Shown here one piece after another: positions 16,793 to 25,087 of a DNA stretch of 64,000 nucleotides (its first letter is position 1; the number at the start of each line of letters is the position of its first letter). A program made the translations under genes and the position numbers. Source of the DNA: G963720515 sp963720515 (GTDB taxonomy: Bacteria > Actinomycetota > Thermoleophilia > Gaiellales > Gaiellaceae); the NCBI GenBank assembly GCA_963720515.1, contig OY970397.1:1116001-1180000 (forward strand), in the 5' to 3' direction. The notes under the pieces are model-generated. The model saw nothing but the letters and a program-made list of their open reading frames with translations. It made no database searches and was not told where the DNA came from.

Positions 16793-17455
16793 CTAGAGCC
16801 GCCGGATCGCGGCAGCGTGGCGCGCGATCCGCTCCTCGGAGAGCGGGCCCGCGGCGAGCTCGACCACGAACGACGCCGCGCCGGGGAACCGCGTGTTCTG
16901 CCAGCGCGCCGCTGAGCCGGGAGGCCACAGGAGGCTGCGGTAGCGCATCCCCGCGAGGCGGGCGTAGCGGCGTGCGGCCGCCACGCTCGGCCCCCACGCC
17001 CGCACCATCCGCTGGGCCTGGTGGAACCAGATCGTGACCGCGGGCCGCACGCGCACGACGAGCGCCCGGGCGACGCGCGTCTCCGGCTCCGAGAGCGGGC
17101 GCGGGCCCGGATTCGCGGCGCGGGCGCTCCAGCCCGAGGGGAAGTTCCGGTTCAGGTCCACCCCGTGGGCGTTCAGACGCGAGCCGCGCGCCGCGCCGTC
17201 CGGGTTCAGCTGCGGGACGATCCAGAGGACGACGCCGGCGGGCGGCGCGCGGCGCTCCAGCCGGCGCGCGACCGCGACGCCCGCGCACTCGTTTCCGTGG
17301 ATGCAGCCGACGACGAGCACGCGCCGCGGGGCGTCCGGGTCCCCCACCACCAAGGCGCGAATCGGCCGTCCGCGCACCGACGCGCCGAGCACCTCGGCGT
17401 GGCGCCAGGCCGGCGCTCGCGCCGCCGGGGGAGCCTCCGGGAGCGCGGCGAGCAC
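16793..17455 (-). CDS. M14 family zinc carboxypeptidase (murein peptide amidase-like)
   Basis: 220 residues from a GTG at 17455, 8 nt after the GYD stop. Zinc ligands His and Glu in CIHGNECAG near residue 60, then DLNRNFPSGW, the third ligand in WFHQAQ near 147 and the catalytic Glu in SFVVELAAG near 198. There is no signal peptide and the domain is compact, as in E. coli MpaA, which cleaves D-Glu-DAP bonds during murein recycling. Substrate is inferred only. Confidence 0.85.
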   Translation of the reverse strand: MLAALPEAPPAARAPAWRHAEVLGASVRGRPIRALVVGDPDAPRRVLVVGCIHGNECAGVAVARRLERRAPPAGVVLWIVPQLNPDGAARGSRLNAHGVDLNRNFPSGWSARAANPGPRPLSEPETRVARALVVRVRPAVTIWFHQAQRMVRAWGPSVAAARRYARLAGMRYRSLLWPPGSAARWQNTRFPGAASFVVELAAGPLSEERIARHAAAIRRL

Positions 17456-17463
17456 GGCGGCGG

Positions 17464-17751
17464 TCAGCCGCCGAGCAGCGTGATGAGCTCGTCCACCTCG
17501 ATCGCCTCGTAGCTCTCGAGGTGCGCGGAGCCCCGGGCGCTGATCGCGATCCCGACGCGCGCGATCGTCTTCGCGTCCGGTGCCTCCACGATGTTGATGA
17601 AGTCGTAGGGGCCGAGCACGAACCACTGGTGGAGCACCTTCGCGCCCAACTCCTCGACGTCCGCGTTCACCGCCTGGAGCCGGTCCGGGTTCGCGCGAAG
17701 GGTCTGGAGGCCCTGCTCGCTCAGCTTCGACAGCATGATGTACTTCGGCAT
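17464..17751 (-). CDS. GYD domain protein
   Basis: 95 residues matching the GYD family: MPKYIMLSKLSEQG, then FVLGPYDFINIVEAPD in the middle. A dimeric alpha/beta ferredoxin-like fold of unknown role is expected. AAGGAGG stands 5 nt before the ATG. Likely co-transcribed with the M14 gene. Confidence 0.9.
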   Translation of the reverse strand: MPKYIMLSKLSEQGLQTLRANPDRLQAVNADVEELGAKVLHQWFVLGPYDFINIVEAPDAKTIARVGIAISARGSAHLESYEAIEVDELITLLGG

Positions 17752-17764
17752 CCCGCCTCCTTCG

Positions 17765-18469
17765 TCAGTGGCCGCGCCGCGAGGATAGCGCCCTCGCTCG
17801 CTGGTCGAAGTAGAGCACGGAGAGCCCGATGAAGAAGAACGGCGCCAGGACGACCTGCGTGAGCGCGCCCGCCGCGAGGTCGCCGTTCTCGGCGAAGCCC
17901 CTCAGGCTGAGGTAGAGGAAGGCGCCCACGAGGAAGACCGCGATGACGAGCGCGGCGATGACGCCGACCGCGTGCAGGTACTCCGCGCGGGCGAGGTCGA
18001 TCGACCGGTGGAGCGCGAAGCCGACGCGGTGGATGAAGCGCTCGTCCGGCGCCTGCTCGACGACCGCGACCGGGATCGAGAAGCCGGTCAGGGCGAGCCA
18101 GGCGACCGCGATCAGCACGAGGTAGAGCTGGCTGAGCGCGACCGAGAACGGCACGGCCGCGACCACGGCGAGGACGAGCAGCGCCGGCGCGCGGACCGCC
18201 GCCTGGGCGGCCGACTCGCCGAACGAGTCGCCGAGCGTGACGCGCGCCGCGATCGCCCACGCGGCCGTGATCGAGAGCGCGATGACGGGGATCCCGGCGA
18301 TCGGCCCGACATACGCGCGGGCGACGAACGCGGCCGCCGCGATGAGCCCGATCCCCGCCGCCGCCCAGATCCGCTCGCCGTAGATGTGGGTCGTCTGGGC
18401 GAAGATCTCGCCCAGCGCGAGCGGCCTCATGGGCGGGTGCTGCGGCGTCTCCGGCGCGTCCTTGGTCAC
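17765..18469 (-). CDS. Hypothetical polytopic membrane protein
   Basis: 234 residues from a GTG. After a short polar N-terminus (PMRPLALGEIFAQTTHIY) there are about six hydrophobic segments. The N-terminal LxLGEIFxxT pattern is shared with membrane proteins annotated as DUF7847 or glycerophosphodiesterase membrane domains. It lies 13 nt upstream of the GYD gene, probably in one operon. Function unknown. Confidence 0.75.
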   Translation of the reverse strand: MTKDAPETPQHPPMRPLALGEIFAQTTHIYGERIWAAAGIGLIAAAAFVARAYVGPIAGIPVIALSITAAWAIAARVTLGDSFGESAAQAAVRAPALLVLAVVAAVPFSVALSQLYLVLIAVAWLALTGFSIPVAVVEQAPDERFIHRVGFALHRSIDLARAEYLHAVGVIAALVIAVFLVGAFLYLSLRGFAENGDLAAGALTQVVLAPFFFIGLSVLYFDQRARALSSRRGH

Positions 18470-18512
18470 GAGCGGAAACCTACGGGCCGGAGCGCGGCCA
18501 CGCTCGGCGTGC

Positions 18513-18518
18513 TATCAC
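18513..18518 (+). promoter_or_regulatory. -10 box for the M15 peptidase gene, leaderless spacing
   Basis: TATCAC ends 7 nt before the ATG at 18526. No Shine-Dalgarno sequence is seen. Confidence 0.45.
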
Positions 18519-18525
18519 GGGCGAC

Positions 18526-19185
18526 ATGACGGCCCGCCGGATCGCCCTCCTGCTCGCGCTGGCCGCGCTCCTCGCGCCGCCGGCCGCCGACGCCGCGCGC
18601 TCGCCCGCGGGGACGCCGGCCTTTCACGGGACGATCTCGACCATCGGCCCGCGGATCCGGGCGCGCATGGTGTCGTGGCACAAGGGCTGCCCGGTGCCGG
18701 TCTCGCGGCTCCGGCTCCTGCAGCTCGACCACTGGGGCTTCGACGGGAAGGTGCACCGCGGGCGGCTGATCGTCCACGCCGATGCGGCCCGGCCGATGCT
18801 CCGCGTCATGCACAAGCTCTTCGACCGCAAGTTCAAGATCCGCCAGATGTGGCTCGTGGACGCCTACGGCGCCAACGACGATCGCTCGATGAACGCGGAC
18901 AACACGTCGGCCTTCAACTGCCGCTTCGTCGCGGGGACGTCGCGCTGGTCGGAGCACGCCTACGGCCGCGCGATCGACATCAACCCGGTCGAGAACCCGT
19001 ATGTCTCGGGTAGCCACGTCTCCCCAGAGAAGGGCCGGCGCTACGCGAACCGCTCGCTCCGGGCGAAAGGGATGATCCACACCGGCGACGCGACCGTCCG
19101 CGCGTTCGCGGCCGAGGGCTGGGGCTGGGGCGGCTCGTGGAGCGGGCCGCGGGACTACCAGCATTTCTCGGCCTCCGGCCGCTGA
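18526..19185 (+). CDS. Secreted M15 family D-Ala-D-Ala carboxypeptidase
   Basis: 219 residues with a signal peptide (MTARRIALLLALAALLAPPAADA, cleavage after about residue 23). Zinc-binding His and Asp lie in SEHAYGRAIDINPV near 144-157 and the last His in DYQHFS near 212, the M15B/C arrangement. It should trim peptidoglycan stem peptides outside the membrane. Divergent from the membrane gene at 17765. Confidence 0.9.
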   Translation: MTARRIALLLALAALLAPPAADAARSPAGTPAFHGTISTIGPRIRARMVSWHKGCPVPVSRLRLLQLDHWGFDGKVHRGRLIVHADAARPMLRVMHKLFDRKFKIRQMWLVDAYGANDDRSMNADNTSAFNCRFVAGTSRWSEHAYGRAIDINPVENPYVSGSHVSPEKGRRYANRSLRAKGMIHTGDATVRAFAAEGWGWGGSWSGPRDYQHFSASGR

Positions 19186-19186
19186 C

Positions 19187-19192
19187 TAGACT
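19187..19192 (+). promoter_or_regulatory. -10 box for the cupin gene, leaderless spacing
   Basis: TAGACT ends 7 nt before the GTG at 19200. The same box and spacing precede the GT4-PHP gene. Confidence 0.45.
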
Positions 19193-19199
19193 CGCCCCC

Positions 19200-19589
19200 G
19201 TGGGCTACGTCGTCATCCCATTGGACGGCCTCGAGTGGGAGACCCGCCCGCCGGAGCCGGGCGGGGCCGACCGCCACATCGCGGCGCTCACCGACCGCGC
19301 CGGGTTCGAGCACACCCGCGCGAACCTCTGGCGCTACGAGCCGGACGCGCGGGGCCGCCGGCACAAGGACATGGCCCAGGAGGAGACGTTCGTCGTCGTC
19401 TCCGGCATCCTCACGATGTACCTCGGCGACCCGCCCGAGCGCCACGAGATCGGCGCCGGCGGGCTCGTCCACGTCGAGGCGGGCACGCCGCTCCAGATGG
19501 TGAACGAGGGGGAGGCCGACGTGCTCGTCTACGCCTACGGCGCCCCGCCCGAGCGCGGGCACGCCGAGTTCCTCGACTCCGCGGTCTGA
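19200..19589 (+). CDS. Cupin domain protein
   Basis: 129 residues from the GTG at 19200; the frame is open upstream into the M15 gene but that part is shadow. Single cupin_2 barrel: the first motif has AQEETFVVVSG with Glu and upstream His, the second ends GGLVHVEAGTP. Ligand unknown. It starts 14 nt after the M15 stop. Confidence 0.88.
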   Translation: MGYVVIPLDGLEWETRPPEPGGADRHIAALTDRAGFEHTRANLWRYEPDARGRRHKDMAQEETFVVVSGILTMYLGDPPERHEIGAGGLVHVEAGTPLQMVNEGEADVLVYAYGAPPERGHAEFLDSAV

Positions 19590-19614
19590 GTCGCTGCCGG
19601 AGCCGGCGCGGCCC

Positions 19615-19642
19615 TTGACAGTTCGACGAACGTCGTTACGAT
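19615..19642 (+). promoter_or_regulatory. arsR promoter with overlapping operator-like dyad
   Basis: -35 TTGACA (19615-19620), 16 nt spacer, -10 TACGAT (19637-19642). The spacer holds overlapping dyads GTTCG-A-CGAAC and GACGAACGTC, placed where an ArsR-type repressor would block RNA polymerase. The -10 overlaps an in-frame ATG at 19641, which rules that codon out as the start. Confidence 0.7.
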
Positions 19643-19652
19643 GACGATCGAT

Positions 19653-19997
19653 ATGTCGTCGACGACCGACCTGCTCGACTGCTGCCGCCCGCTCGGCGCG
19701 ACCGCCCTCGCAGACTCCGAGGCCGAGGCCACGGCGGCGGTCTTCAAGGCGCTCGCCGATCCCGGTCGCGTGAAGATCCTCAACCTGCTCGCGCAACGCG
19801 ACGGACCGGTCTGCGCGTGTGAGTTCACGCCCGCGCTGGGCCTGACGCAGGCGACGGTCAGCCATCACCTGAAGCGGCTGACCGCGGCCGGGCTGCTCGA
19901 GCGCGAGCAGCGCGGCAAGTGGGCGTACTTCTCGCTCAACCCGGAGGCCGCGGGGATGCTCGCCGGCCTCGTTCAACTTGCGGAGGTGGCTGCATGA
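19653..19997 (+). CDS. arsR: ArsR/SmtB family arsenical-responsive repressor
   Basis: 114 residues from the ATG at 19653. Winged helix with KALADPGRVKILNLL, then GPVCACEF, whose CxC is the As(III)-binding pair of ArsR-type sensors, then LTQATVSHHLKRLTAAGLL. An extra CC pair lies near residue 11 (DLLDCCRP). The expected RNA start is about 3 nt before this ATG, so the mRNA is nearly leaderless. Its stop overlaps arsM by 4 nt (ATGA). Confidence 0.93.
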   Translation: MSSTTDLLDCCRPLGATALADSEAEATAAVFKALADPGRVKILNLLAQRDGPVCACEFTPALGLTQATVSHHLKRLTAAGLLEREQRGKWAYFSLNPEAAGMLAGLVQLAEVAA

Positions 19998-21205
19998 GCA
20001 CGGACACGTCGGAGCTTCGCGAGCGGGTACGCGAGCGCTACGCGGAGGCGGCCGAGAACGCGTCGAAGGGCGAGGGCTGTGGCTGCGGTCCGGGCTCGTG
20101 TTGCGGCGACGCCTGCGAGAACACCGATTTCGGCGAGGCGCTCTACTCGATCGACCAGCGACAGGAGCTCCCTGACGCAGCGGCCCTCGCGAGCCTCGGC
20201 TGCGGCAACCCGACCGCGGTCGCCGAGCTCCACGAGGGCGAGACCGTGCTCGACCTCGGCTCGGGCGGCGGCATCGACGTGATCCTCTCGGCCCGGCGCG
20301 TCGGACCGACCGGGATCGCCTACGGCGTGGACATGACCGACGAGATGCTCGCCCTCGCGCGGAGGAACGCGGCCGAGGCGGGCGTGGCGAACGTCGAGTT
20401 CCTCAAGGGCGAGATCGAGGCGATCCCGCTGCCGGCCGCGAGCGTCGACGTGGTCATCTCGAACTGCGTCGTGAACCTCTCGGTCGACAAGCCGGCCGTG
20501 CTCGCGGAGATCGCGCGCGTGCTGAGGCCCGGCGGGCGCATCGGGATCAGCGACGTCGTCGCGGAGGATCGGCTCGCCCCGGAGCAGCGGGCGGAGCGCG
20601 GCAGCTATGTCGGCTGCATCGCAGGGGCGCTCTCCAAGGCCGAATACGAGTCCGGGCTCGAGGAGAAGGGCCTGACGGACGTGAGCGTGACGTTCACGCA
20701 CGAGGTCGCGGACGGGATGCACGCCGCGATCGTCAAGGCGCGCAAGCCTTCGGCGCCGGCGTGGAAACGTGGTGAGACATCGGCGCGACGACGCCGGACG
20801 CGCCTGACTCGGGTCCACAAGACCGTCACCATGCGGACACCCACGGGTGCGCCGGGTCTACGCAGCATCGCGCTCGAACCCACTCCAAAGGAGAGAGCAG
20901 ATGCGAAGGAAGAAGAGGCGGCTCGCCCTCGGCGTGGTCGCAGCAGCCGGGATCGCCGCAGTGGCGGTGGCCGCAACCGCGATCGCAGGCCCCGGCGAGA
21001 CCACGGTCGTCGCCGGGCAGCCGAGCCTCCAGGGGCCGTCGAGCTCGCAGGCGCCGTACATCATCCGGACGCAACCGGGGCTCATCACCGAGTCCCTCCT
21101 CACGACGGGCGACTCGGTCGGCGGCTACCGCATGGCCGGGATCCCCGACGGGCTCGGCGCGTTCGACAACGGCGACGGCACCTTCACCGTCCTCATGAAC
21201 CATGA
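19994..21205 (+). CDS. arsM: Arsenite methyltransferase ArsM (3' end runs on)
   Basis: SAM-dependent methylation of As(III). The conserved Cys residues are present: SLGCGNP, ISNCVVNL and YVGCIAGAL, plus a Cys-rich N-terminal CGCGPGSCC and the SAM loop VLDLGSGGGID. Homology ends near MHAAIVKARKP (about 20745). The frame then stays open to 21205, running 305 nt into the PhoX-like gene with shadow-type Arg-rich composition. A one-base shift would stop at TGA 20773-20775 and give the usual length of about 260 residues, so the true end is probably there. It forms a two-gene arsenic unit with arsR; no efflux pump is present. Confidence 0.85.
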   Translation: MSTDTSELRERVRERYAEAAENASKGEGCGCGPGSCCGDACENTDFGEALYSIDQRQELPDAAALASLGCGNPTAVAELHEGETVLDLGSGGGIDVILSARRVGPTGIAYGVDMTDEMLALARRNAAEAGVANVEFLKGEIEAIPLPAASVDVVISNCVVNLSVDKPAVLAEIARVLRPGGRIGISDVVAEDRLAPEQRAERGSYVGCIAGALSKAEYESGLEEKGLTDVSVTFTHEVADGMHAAIVKARKPSAPAWKRGETSARRRRTRLTRVHKTVTMRTPTGAPGLRSIALEPTPKERADAKEEEAARPRRGRSSRDRRSGGGRNRDRRPRRDHGRRRAAEPPGAVELAGAVHHPDATGAHHRVPPHDGRLGRRLPHGRDPRRARRVRQRRRHLHRPHEP

Positions 21206-22547
21206 GCTTCCGAACACGACCGGCGTGCCCCGGGCCCACGGATCCGCCGGCGCGTACGTATCCAAGTGGGTCGTCGACAAGGCGACGCACGAGGTGCTGA
21301 GCGGCCAGGATCTGATCCAGACCGTGCAGCTCTGGAACGGCACGGCCTACGCGCCCGGCACGACCGCGTTCAACCGGTTCTGCTCGGCCGACCTGCCCGC
21401 CCGCACCGCCTTCTACAACCCGGCGACGGGCAAGGGTTACGACGGCCGCCTCTTCATGGACGGCGAAGAGGCCTCGGACGGCCGCGCGTTCGCGCACGAG
21501 CTCGGCGGCACGAGCTGGCAGCTGCCGGCCCTCGGGCGCCTCGCCTGGGAGAACTCGGTCGCTAGCCCGAACTCGGGCGACACGACGGCGGTCGTCGGCC
21601 TCGACGACTCGACGCCCGGCCAGGTCTACGTCTACCTCGGCCAGAAGCAGACGACCGGGACCTCGGTCGAGAAGGCCGGCCTCACGAACGGCAAGGTCTA
21701 CGGCATCAAGGTCGCAGGCGTCGCGACGGAGACGAACGCGACCACCCTCGCCCCGGGCACGCGGTTCGACCTCGTCGACCTCGGCAACCGGACGAACTCG
21801 ACCGCCCCGCAGCTCGAGACCGACTCGAACACGGCCGGCGTCACGCGGTTCCTCCGCCCGGAGGACGGCTCCTGGGATCCGTCGAACGCGAAGCGCTTCT
21901 ACTTCGTCACTACGAACGCGTTCAACGCGCCCAGCCGGCTCTGGCGGCTCACGTTCGACGACCCGGCCAACCCGGCCGCGGGCGGCACGATCGAGCAGGC
22001 GCTCGATGGCACCGAGGGCCAGCAGATGCTCGACAACATCACAGTCGCGGAGAACGGCGACGTGCTCGCCCTCGAGGACGTCGGCAACAACACGCGGCTC
22101 GGGAAGGCGTGGCGCTACAACGCCGCGGCAGACACGCTCACCGAGGTCACCCGCCACGACGCGGCGCGGTTCCTCACGGGCTCGCCCGACTTCATCACCC
22201 AGGACGAGGAGAACTCCGGGATCATCCCGGCCCCGTTCCTCGGCAAGGAGACCTACCTCCTCGACACGCAGGCGCACTTCGGAAACGGCGCCGAGCTCGT
22301 CGAGGGCGGCCAGCTCCAGATCATCCAGTGGACGGACGCGGCGAACCTCGCCGCGCTCGCCGAGCGGCTGATCGGCGGCAAGGCCGACGACAAGCTCGTC
22401 AGGGAGCTCGGAAAGGCGTCCGGCAAGGAGACGTCGAAGCGCCTCGACGACTTCCGCCGTGAGCTCGGGAAGCTCACGGGCAACGGCACGATCAGCTGGA
22501 CGGACGGCGCGCTGCTCGGACAGCTCGCCGACGAGATCCACCCGTAG
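20901..22547 (+). CDS. PhoX-like (DUF839) secreted phosphatase
   Basis: 548 residues. The start at 20901 is fixed by AAAGGAG 10 nt upstream and by the basic signal sequence MRRKKRRLALGVVAAAGIAAVAVA. PhoX-type features include MDGEEASDGRAFAHE, NITVAENGDVLALED and DFITQDEENSG. The family uses Ca/Fe to hydrolyse phosphoesters outside the membrane. The last 60 residues form a charged helical tail. The 125 nt before it hold no clear gene. Confidence 0.88.
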   Translation: MRRKKRRLALGVVAAAGIAAVAVAATAIAGPGETTVVAGQPSLQGPSSSQAPYIIRTQPGLITESLLTTGDSVGGYRMAGIPDGLGAFDNGDGTFTVLMNHELPNTTGVPRAHGSAGAYVSKWVVDKATHEVLSGQDLIQTVQLWNGTAYAPGTTAFNRFCSADLPARTAFYNPATGKGYDGRLFMDGEEASDGRAFAHELGGTSWQLPALGRLAWENSVASPNSGDTTAVVGLDDSTPGQVYVYLGQKQTTGTSVEKAGLTNGKVYGIKVAGVATETNATTLAPGTRFDLVDLGNRTNSTAPQLETDSNTAGVTRFLRPEDGSWDPSNAKRFYFVTTNAFNAPSRLWRLTFDDPANPAAGGTIEQALDGTEGQQMLDNITVAENGDVLALEDVGNNTRLGKAWRYNAAADTLTEVTRHDAARFLTGSPDFITQDEENSGIIPAPFLGKETYLLDTQAHFGNGAELVEGGQLQIIQWTDAANLAALAERLIGGKADDKLVRELGKASGKETSKRLDDFRRELGKLTGNGTISWTDGALLGQLADEIHP

Positions 22548-22562
22548 GGAGAAGGAACGACG

Positions 22563-22596
22563 CGGGCGGGGCCGGGCCACGACGGCGCCCCGCCCG
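22563..22596. terminator. Bidirectional stem-loop between PhoX-like gene and clpB
   Basis: CGGGCGGGGC (22563-22572) pairs perfectly with GCCCCGCCCG (22587-22596), followed by TTTCCTT on the plus strand. It lies between two converging genes only 59 nt apart. Confidence 0.8.
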
Positions 22597-22606
22597 TTTC
22601 CTTGCG

Positions 22607-25087
22607 CTAGGCCGTGGCCGGCTCGCGCGCGGCGGCCTTGCGGAACACGAGCCCGTCCTCGCCGGCGTCCACCTCGACCGTGTCGCCCTCGCGGAACTCG
22701 CCCTCGAGGAGCTTCAGCGCGAGCGGGTTCTCCACCAGCCGCTGGAGCGAGCGCTTCAGGGGCCGGGCGCCGTAGGCCGGGTCCCAGCCCTCCTCGGCGA
22801 TCAGCTCCTTCGCCGCGTCCGTCAGGTGGAGGCCGATCGCGCGGTCGGCGAGCCGTCCGCGCAGGCGCGCGAGCTGGAGCTCGACGATCTCGCCGATCTG
22901 CTCCTTCGAGAGCGGGTGGAACTCGACGATCTCGTCGATCCGGTTCAGGAACTCGGGGCGGAAGACGTCGCGGAGGGCCTCGGCCGAGCGGACGTTCGAG
23001 GTCATGATGATCACCGTGTTCCGGAAGTCCACCGTGCGGCCCTGGCCGTCGGTGAGGCGCCCGTCGTCGAGGATCTGGAGGAGCACGTCGAAGACCTCCA
23101 TGTGCGCCTTCTCGATCTCGTCGAGGAGGACGACCGAGTACGGCCGGCGGCGCACCGCCTCCGTGAGCTGCCCGCCCTCCTCGTAGCCGACGTAGCCGGG
23201 CGGGGCGCCGACCAGGCGCGCGACCGTGTGGCGCTCCTGGTACTCGGACATGTCGAGCCGGATCATGGCCCGCTCGTCGTCGAACATGAACTCGGCGAGG
23301 GCGCGGGCGAGCTCGGTCTTCCCCACGCCGGTCGGGCCGAGGAAGACGAACGAGCCGATCGGCCGGTCCGGATCCTGGAGCCCGGAGCGGGCGCGCCGCA
23401 GCGCGTTCGCGACCGCGGAGACGGCCTCGTCCTGGCCGACCACGCGCTCGTGCAGCCGCTCCTCGATGTGGATGAGCTTCTCGGTCTCGCCCTCCATGAG
23501 CCGTGTGACAGGGATGCCCGTCCAGCGAGCGACGACCTCCGCGATGTCGTCCTCGTCCACCTCTTCCTTGACCATGGGCGCGACGTCGCGCTGCTGGCGC
23601 TCCTCGAGCTCGGCCTCGAGCGCCGGCAGCTCGCCGTAGCGGATCTCCGCGACGCGCTGGAGGTTCCCCTCGCGCTCGGCGCGCTCGGCCTCGGAGCGCA
23701 GCTCGTCGATCCGGCGCGTGACCTCGGCGATCCGCCCGAGGATCTCCTTCTCCTCGGCCCAGCGCGCGGCGAGCTCGTCGCGGCGCTCCTTCGCCTCGGC
23801 CAGCTCGCGCTCGAGCGGCTCGCGCACCTCGGGCGTCTCGCCCGCCATCGCGGCGAGCTCGATCTCGAGCTGGCGCACCCGGCGCTCGGCCTCGTCGAGC
23901 TCGATCGGCGACGAGTCGATCTCCATCCGCAGGCGCGACGCGGACTCGTCCACGAGGTCGATCGCCTTGTCCGGCAGGAACCGGTCGGCGATGTAGCGGT
24001 CGCTGAGGACCGCCGCGGCGACGAGCGCCGCGTCGCGGATGCGCACGCCGTGGTGCGCCTCGTAGCGCTCCTTGAGCCCGCGCAGGATGGCGATCGTGTC
24101 CGAGACGGACGGCTCGCCGACCATCACCGGCTGGAAGCGCCGCTCGAGCGCCGCGTCCTTCTCGATGTGCTTGCGGTACTCGTCGAGCGTCGTCGCGCCG
24201 ACGGCCCGCAGCTCCCCGCGCGCGAGCATCGGCTTCAGCAGGTTCGCGGCATCCACCGCGCCCTCGGCCGCCCCGGCGCCGACGACCGTGTGCAGCTCGT
24301 CGATGAAGAGGATGATCTGACCGGCCGCCTCGGAGATCTCCTTGAGCACGGCCTTGAACCGCTCTTCGAACTCGCCTCGGTACTTGGAGCCGGCGAGCAG
24401 CGAGCCGATGTCGAGCGCCCACACCCGCTTGCCCTTGAGCCCCTCGGGGACGTCGCCGGCGACGATCCGCTGCGCGAGGCCCTCGACGATCGCGGTCTTC
24501 CCGGTGCCGGGCTCGCCGATCAGGACGGGGTTGTTCTTCGTGCGGCGCGAGAGCACCTGGATGACGCGGCGGATCTCCTCGTCGCGGCCGATGACCGGAT
24601 CGAGCTTGCCCTCTTCCGCCGCGGCGGTGAGGTCACGCCCGAACTTCTCGAGCGCCTGGTACGTGCCCTCGGGATCCTGGGACGTGACCCGCTGGGCGCC
24701 GCGCACCTGGCGGAGCGCCTCCTCGAGCCGGTCGCGCTCCACGACGTCGAGCGCGAGCAGCAGGTGCTCGGTCGAGACGAAGTCATCCTCGAGCCGGCGC
24801 ATCTCGTCCTCCGCCTTGTCCAGCACTGCGGAGAACGACGTCGAGACGCGCGGCTGCTGCGCCGCGCCCTCCGTCCGCGGCCGTGCCGAGAGCGCGGCCT
24901 CGGCCTGGGCGCGAAGCTCGGCGGGGTCGTGGCCCGAGCGCTCGACGAGCGTGCGGGGGAGCTCCTGGTCGAGCAGTGCGAGCGTCAGGTGCTCGGGGTA
25001 GATCTCCGGGTTGCCGGCGCGGCGCGCCAGCTCCTGGGCGGCGCCGACCGCCTCCTGAGATTTCAGGGTCAGTCGGTTGAAGTCCAT
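22607..25087 (-). CDS. clpB: ATP-dependent disaggregase ClpB
   Basis: Hexameric AAA+ chaperone that resolubilises aggregates with DnaK. 826 residues: N domain (1-145), first AAA with Walker A GEPGTGKT at 191-198 and LFIDELH, coiled-coil middle domain from about 390 to 520, second AAA with GPTGVGKT at 584-591 and VVLLDEIEKAH, C-terminal small domain. Its start overlaps the end of the upstream dnaJ-hspR frame by 19 nt, so it is the last cistron of the dnaK operon. Confidence 0.97.
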   Translation of the reverse strand: MDFNRLTLKSQEAVGAAQELARRAGNPEIYPEHLTLALLDQELPRTLVERSGHDPAELRAQAEAALSARPRTEGAAQQPRVSTSFSAVLDKAEDEMRRLEDDFVSTEHLLLALDVVERDRLEEALRQVRGAQRVTSQDPEGTYQALEKFGRDLTAAAEEGKLDPVIGRDEEIRRVIQVLSRRTKNNPVLIGEPGTGKTAIVEGLAQRIVAGDVPEGLKGKRVWALDIGSLLAGSKYRGEFEERFKAVLKEISEAAGQIILFIDELHTVVGAGAAEGAVDAANLLKPMLARGELRAVGATTLDEYRKHIEKDAALERRFQPVMVGEPSVSDTIAILRGLKERYEAHHGVRIRDAALVAAAVLSDRYIADRFLPDKAIDLVDESASRLRMEIDSSPIELDEAERRVRQLEIELAAMAGETPEVREPLERELAEAKERRDELAARWAEEKEILGRIAEVTRRIDELRSEAERAEREGNLQRVAEIRYGELPALEAELEERQQRDVAPMVKEEVDEDDIAEVVARWTGIPVTRLMEGETEKLIHIEERLHERVVGQDEAVSAVANALRRARSGLQDPDRPIGSFVFLGPTGVGKTELARALAEFMFDDERAMIRLDMSEYQERHTVARLVGAPPGYVGYEEGGQLTEAVRRRPYSVVLLDEIEKAHMEVFDVLLQILDDGRLTDGQGRTVDFRNTVIIMTSNVRSAEALRDVFRPEFLNRIDEIVEFHPLSKEQIGEIVELQLARLRGRLADRAIGLHLTDAAKELIAEEGWDPAYGARPLKRSLQRLVENPLALKLLEGEFREGDTVEVDAGEDGLVFRKAAAREPATA

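Noticed and set aside
19641..19652. Upstream ATG for arsR at 19641
   Set aside because: It lies inside the -10 hexamer TACGAT, so it cannot be part of the mRNA made from that promoter.
20745..21205. ArsM C-terminal extension as a new domain
   Set aside because: The sequence is Arg-rich shadow of the signal-peptide region of the next gene, which has its own strong ribosome-binding site.
20826..24422. Very long minus-strand frame across clpB and the PhoX-like gene
   Set aside because: Out of frame with clpB and antisense to the phosphatase; Arg-rich with no domain. GC-rich third positions keep such frames open.
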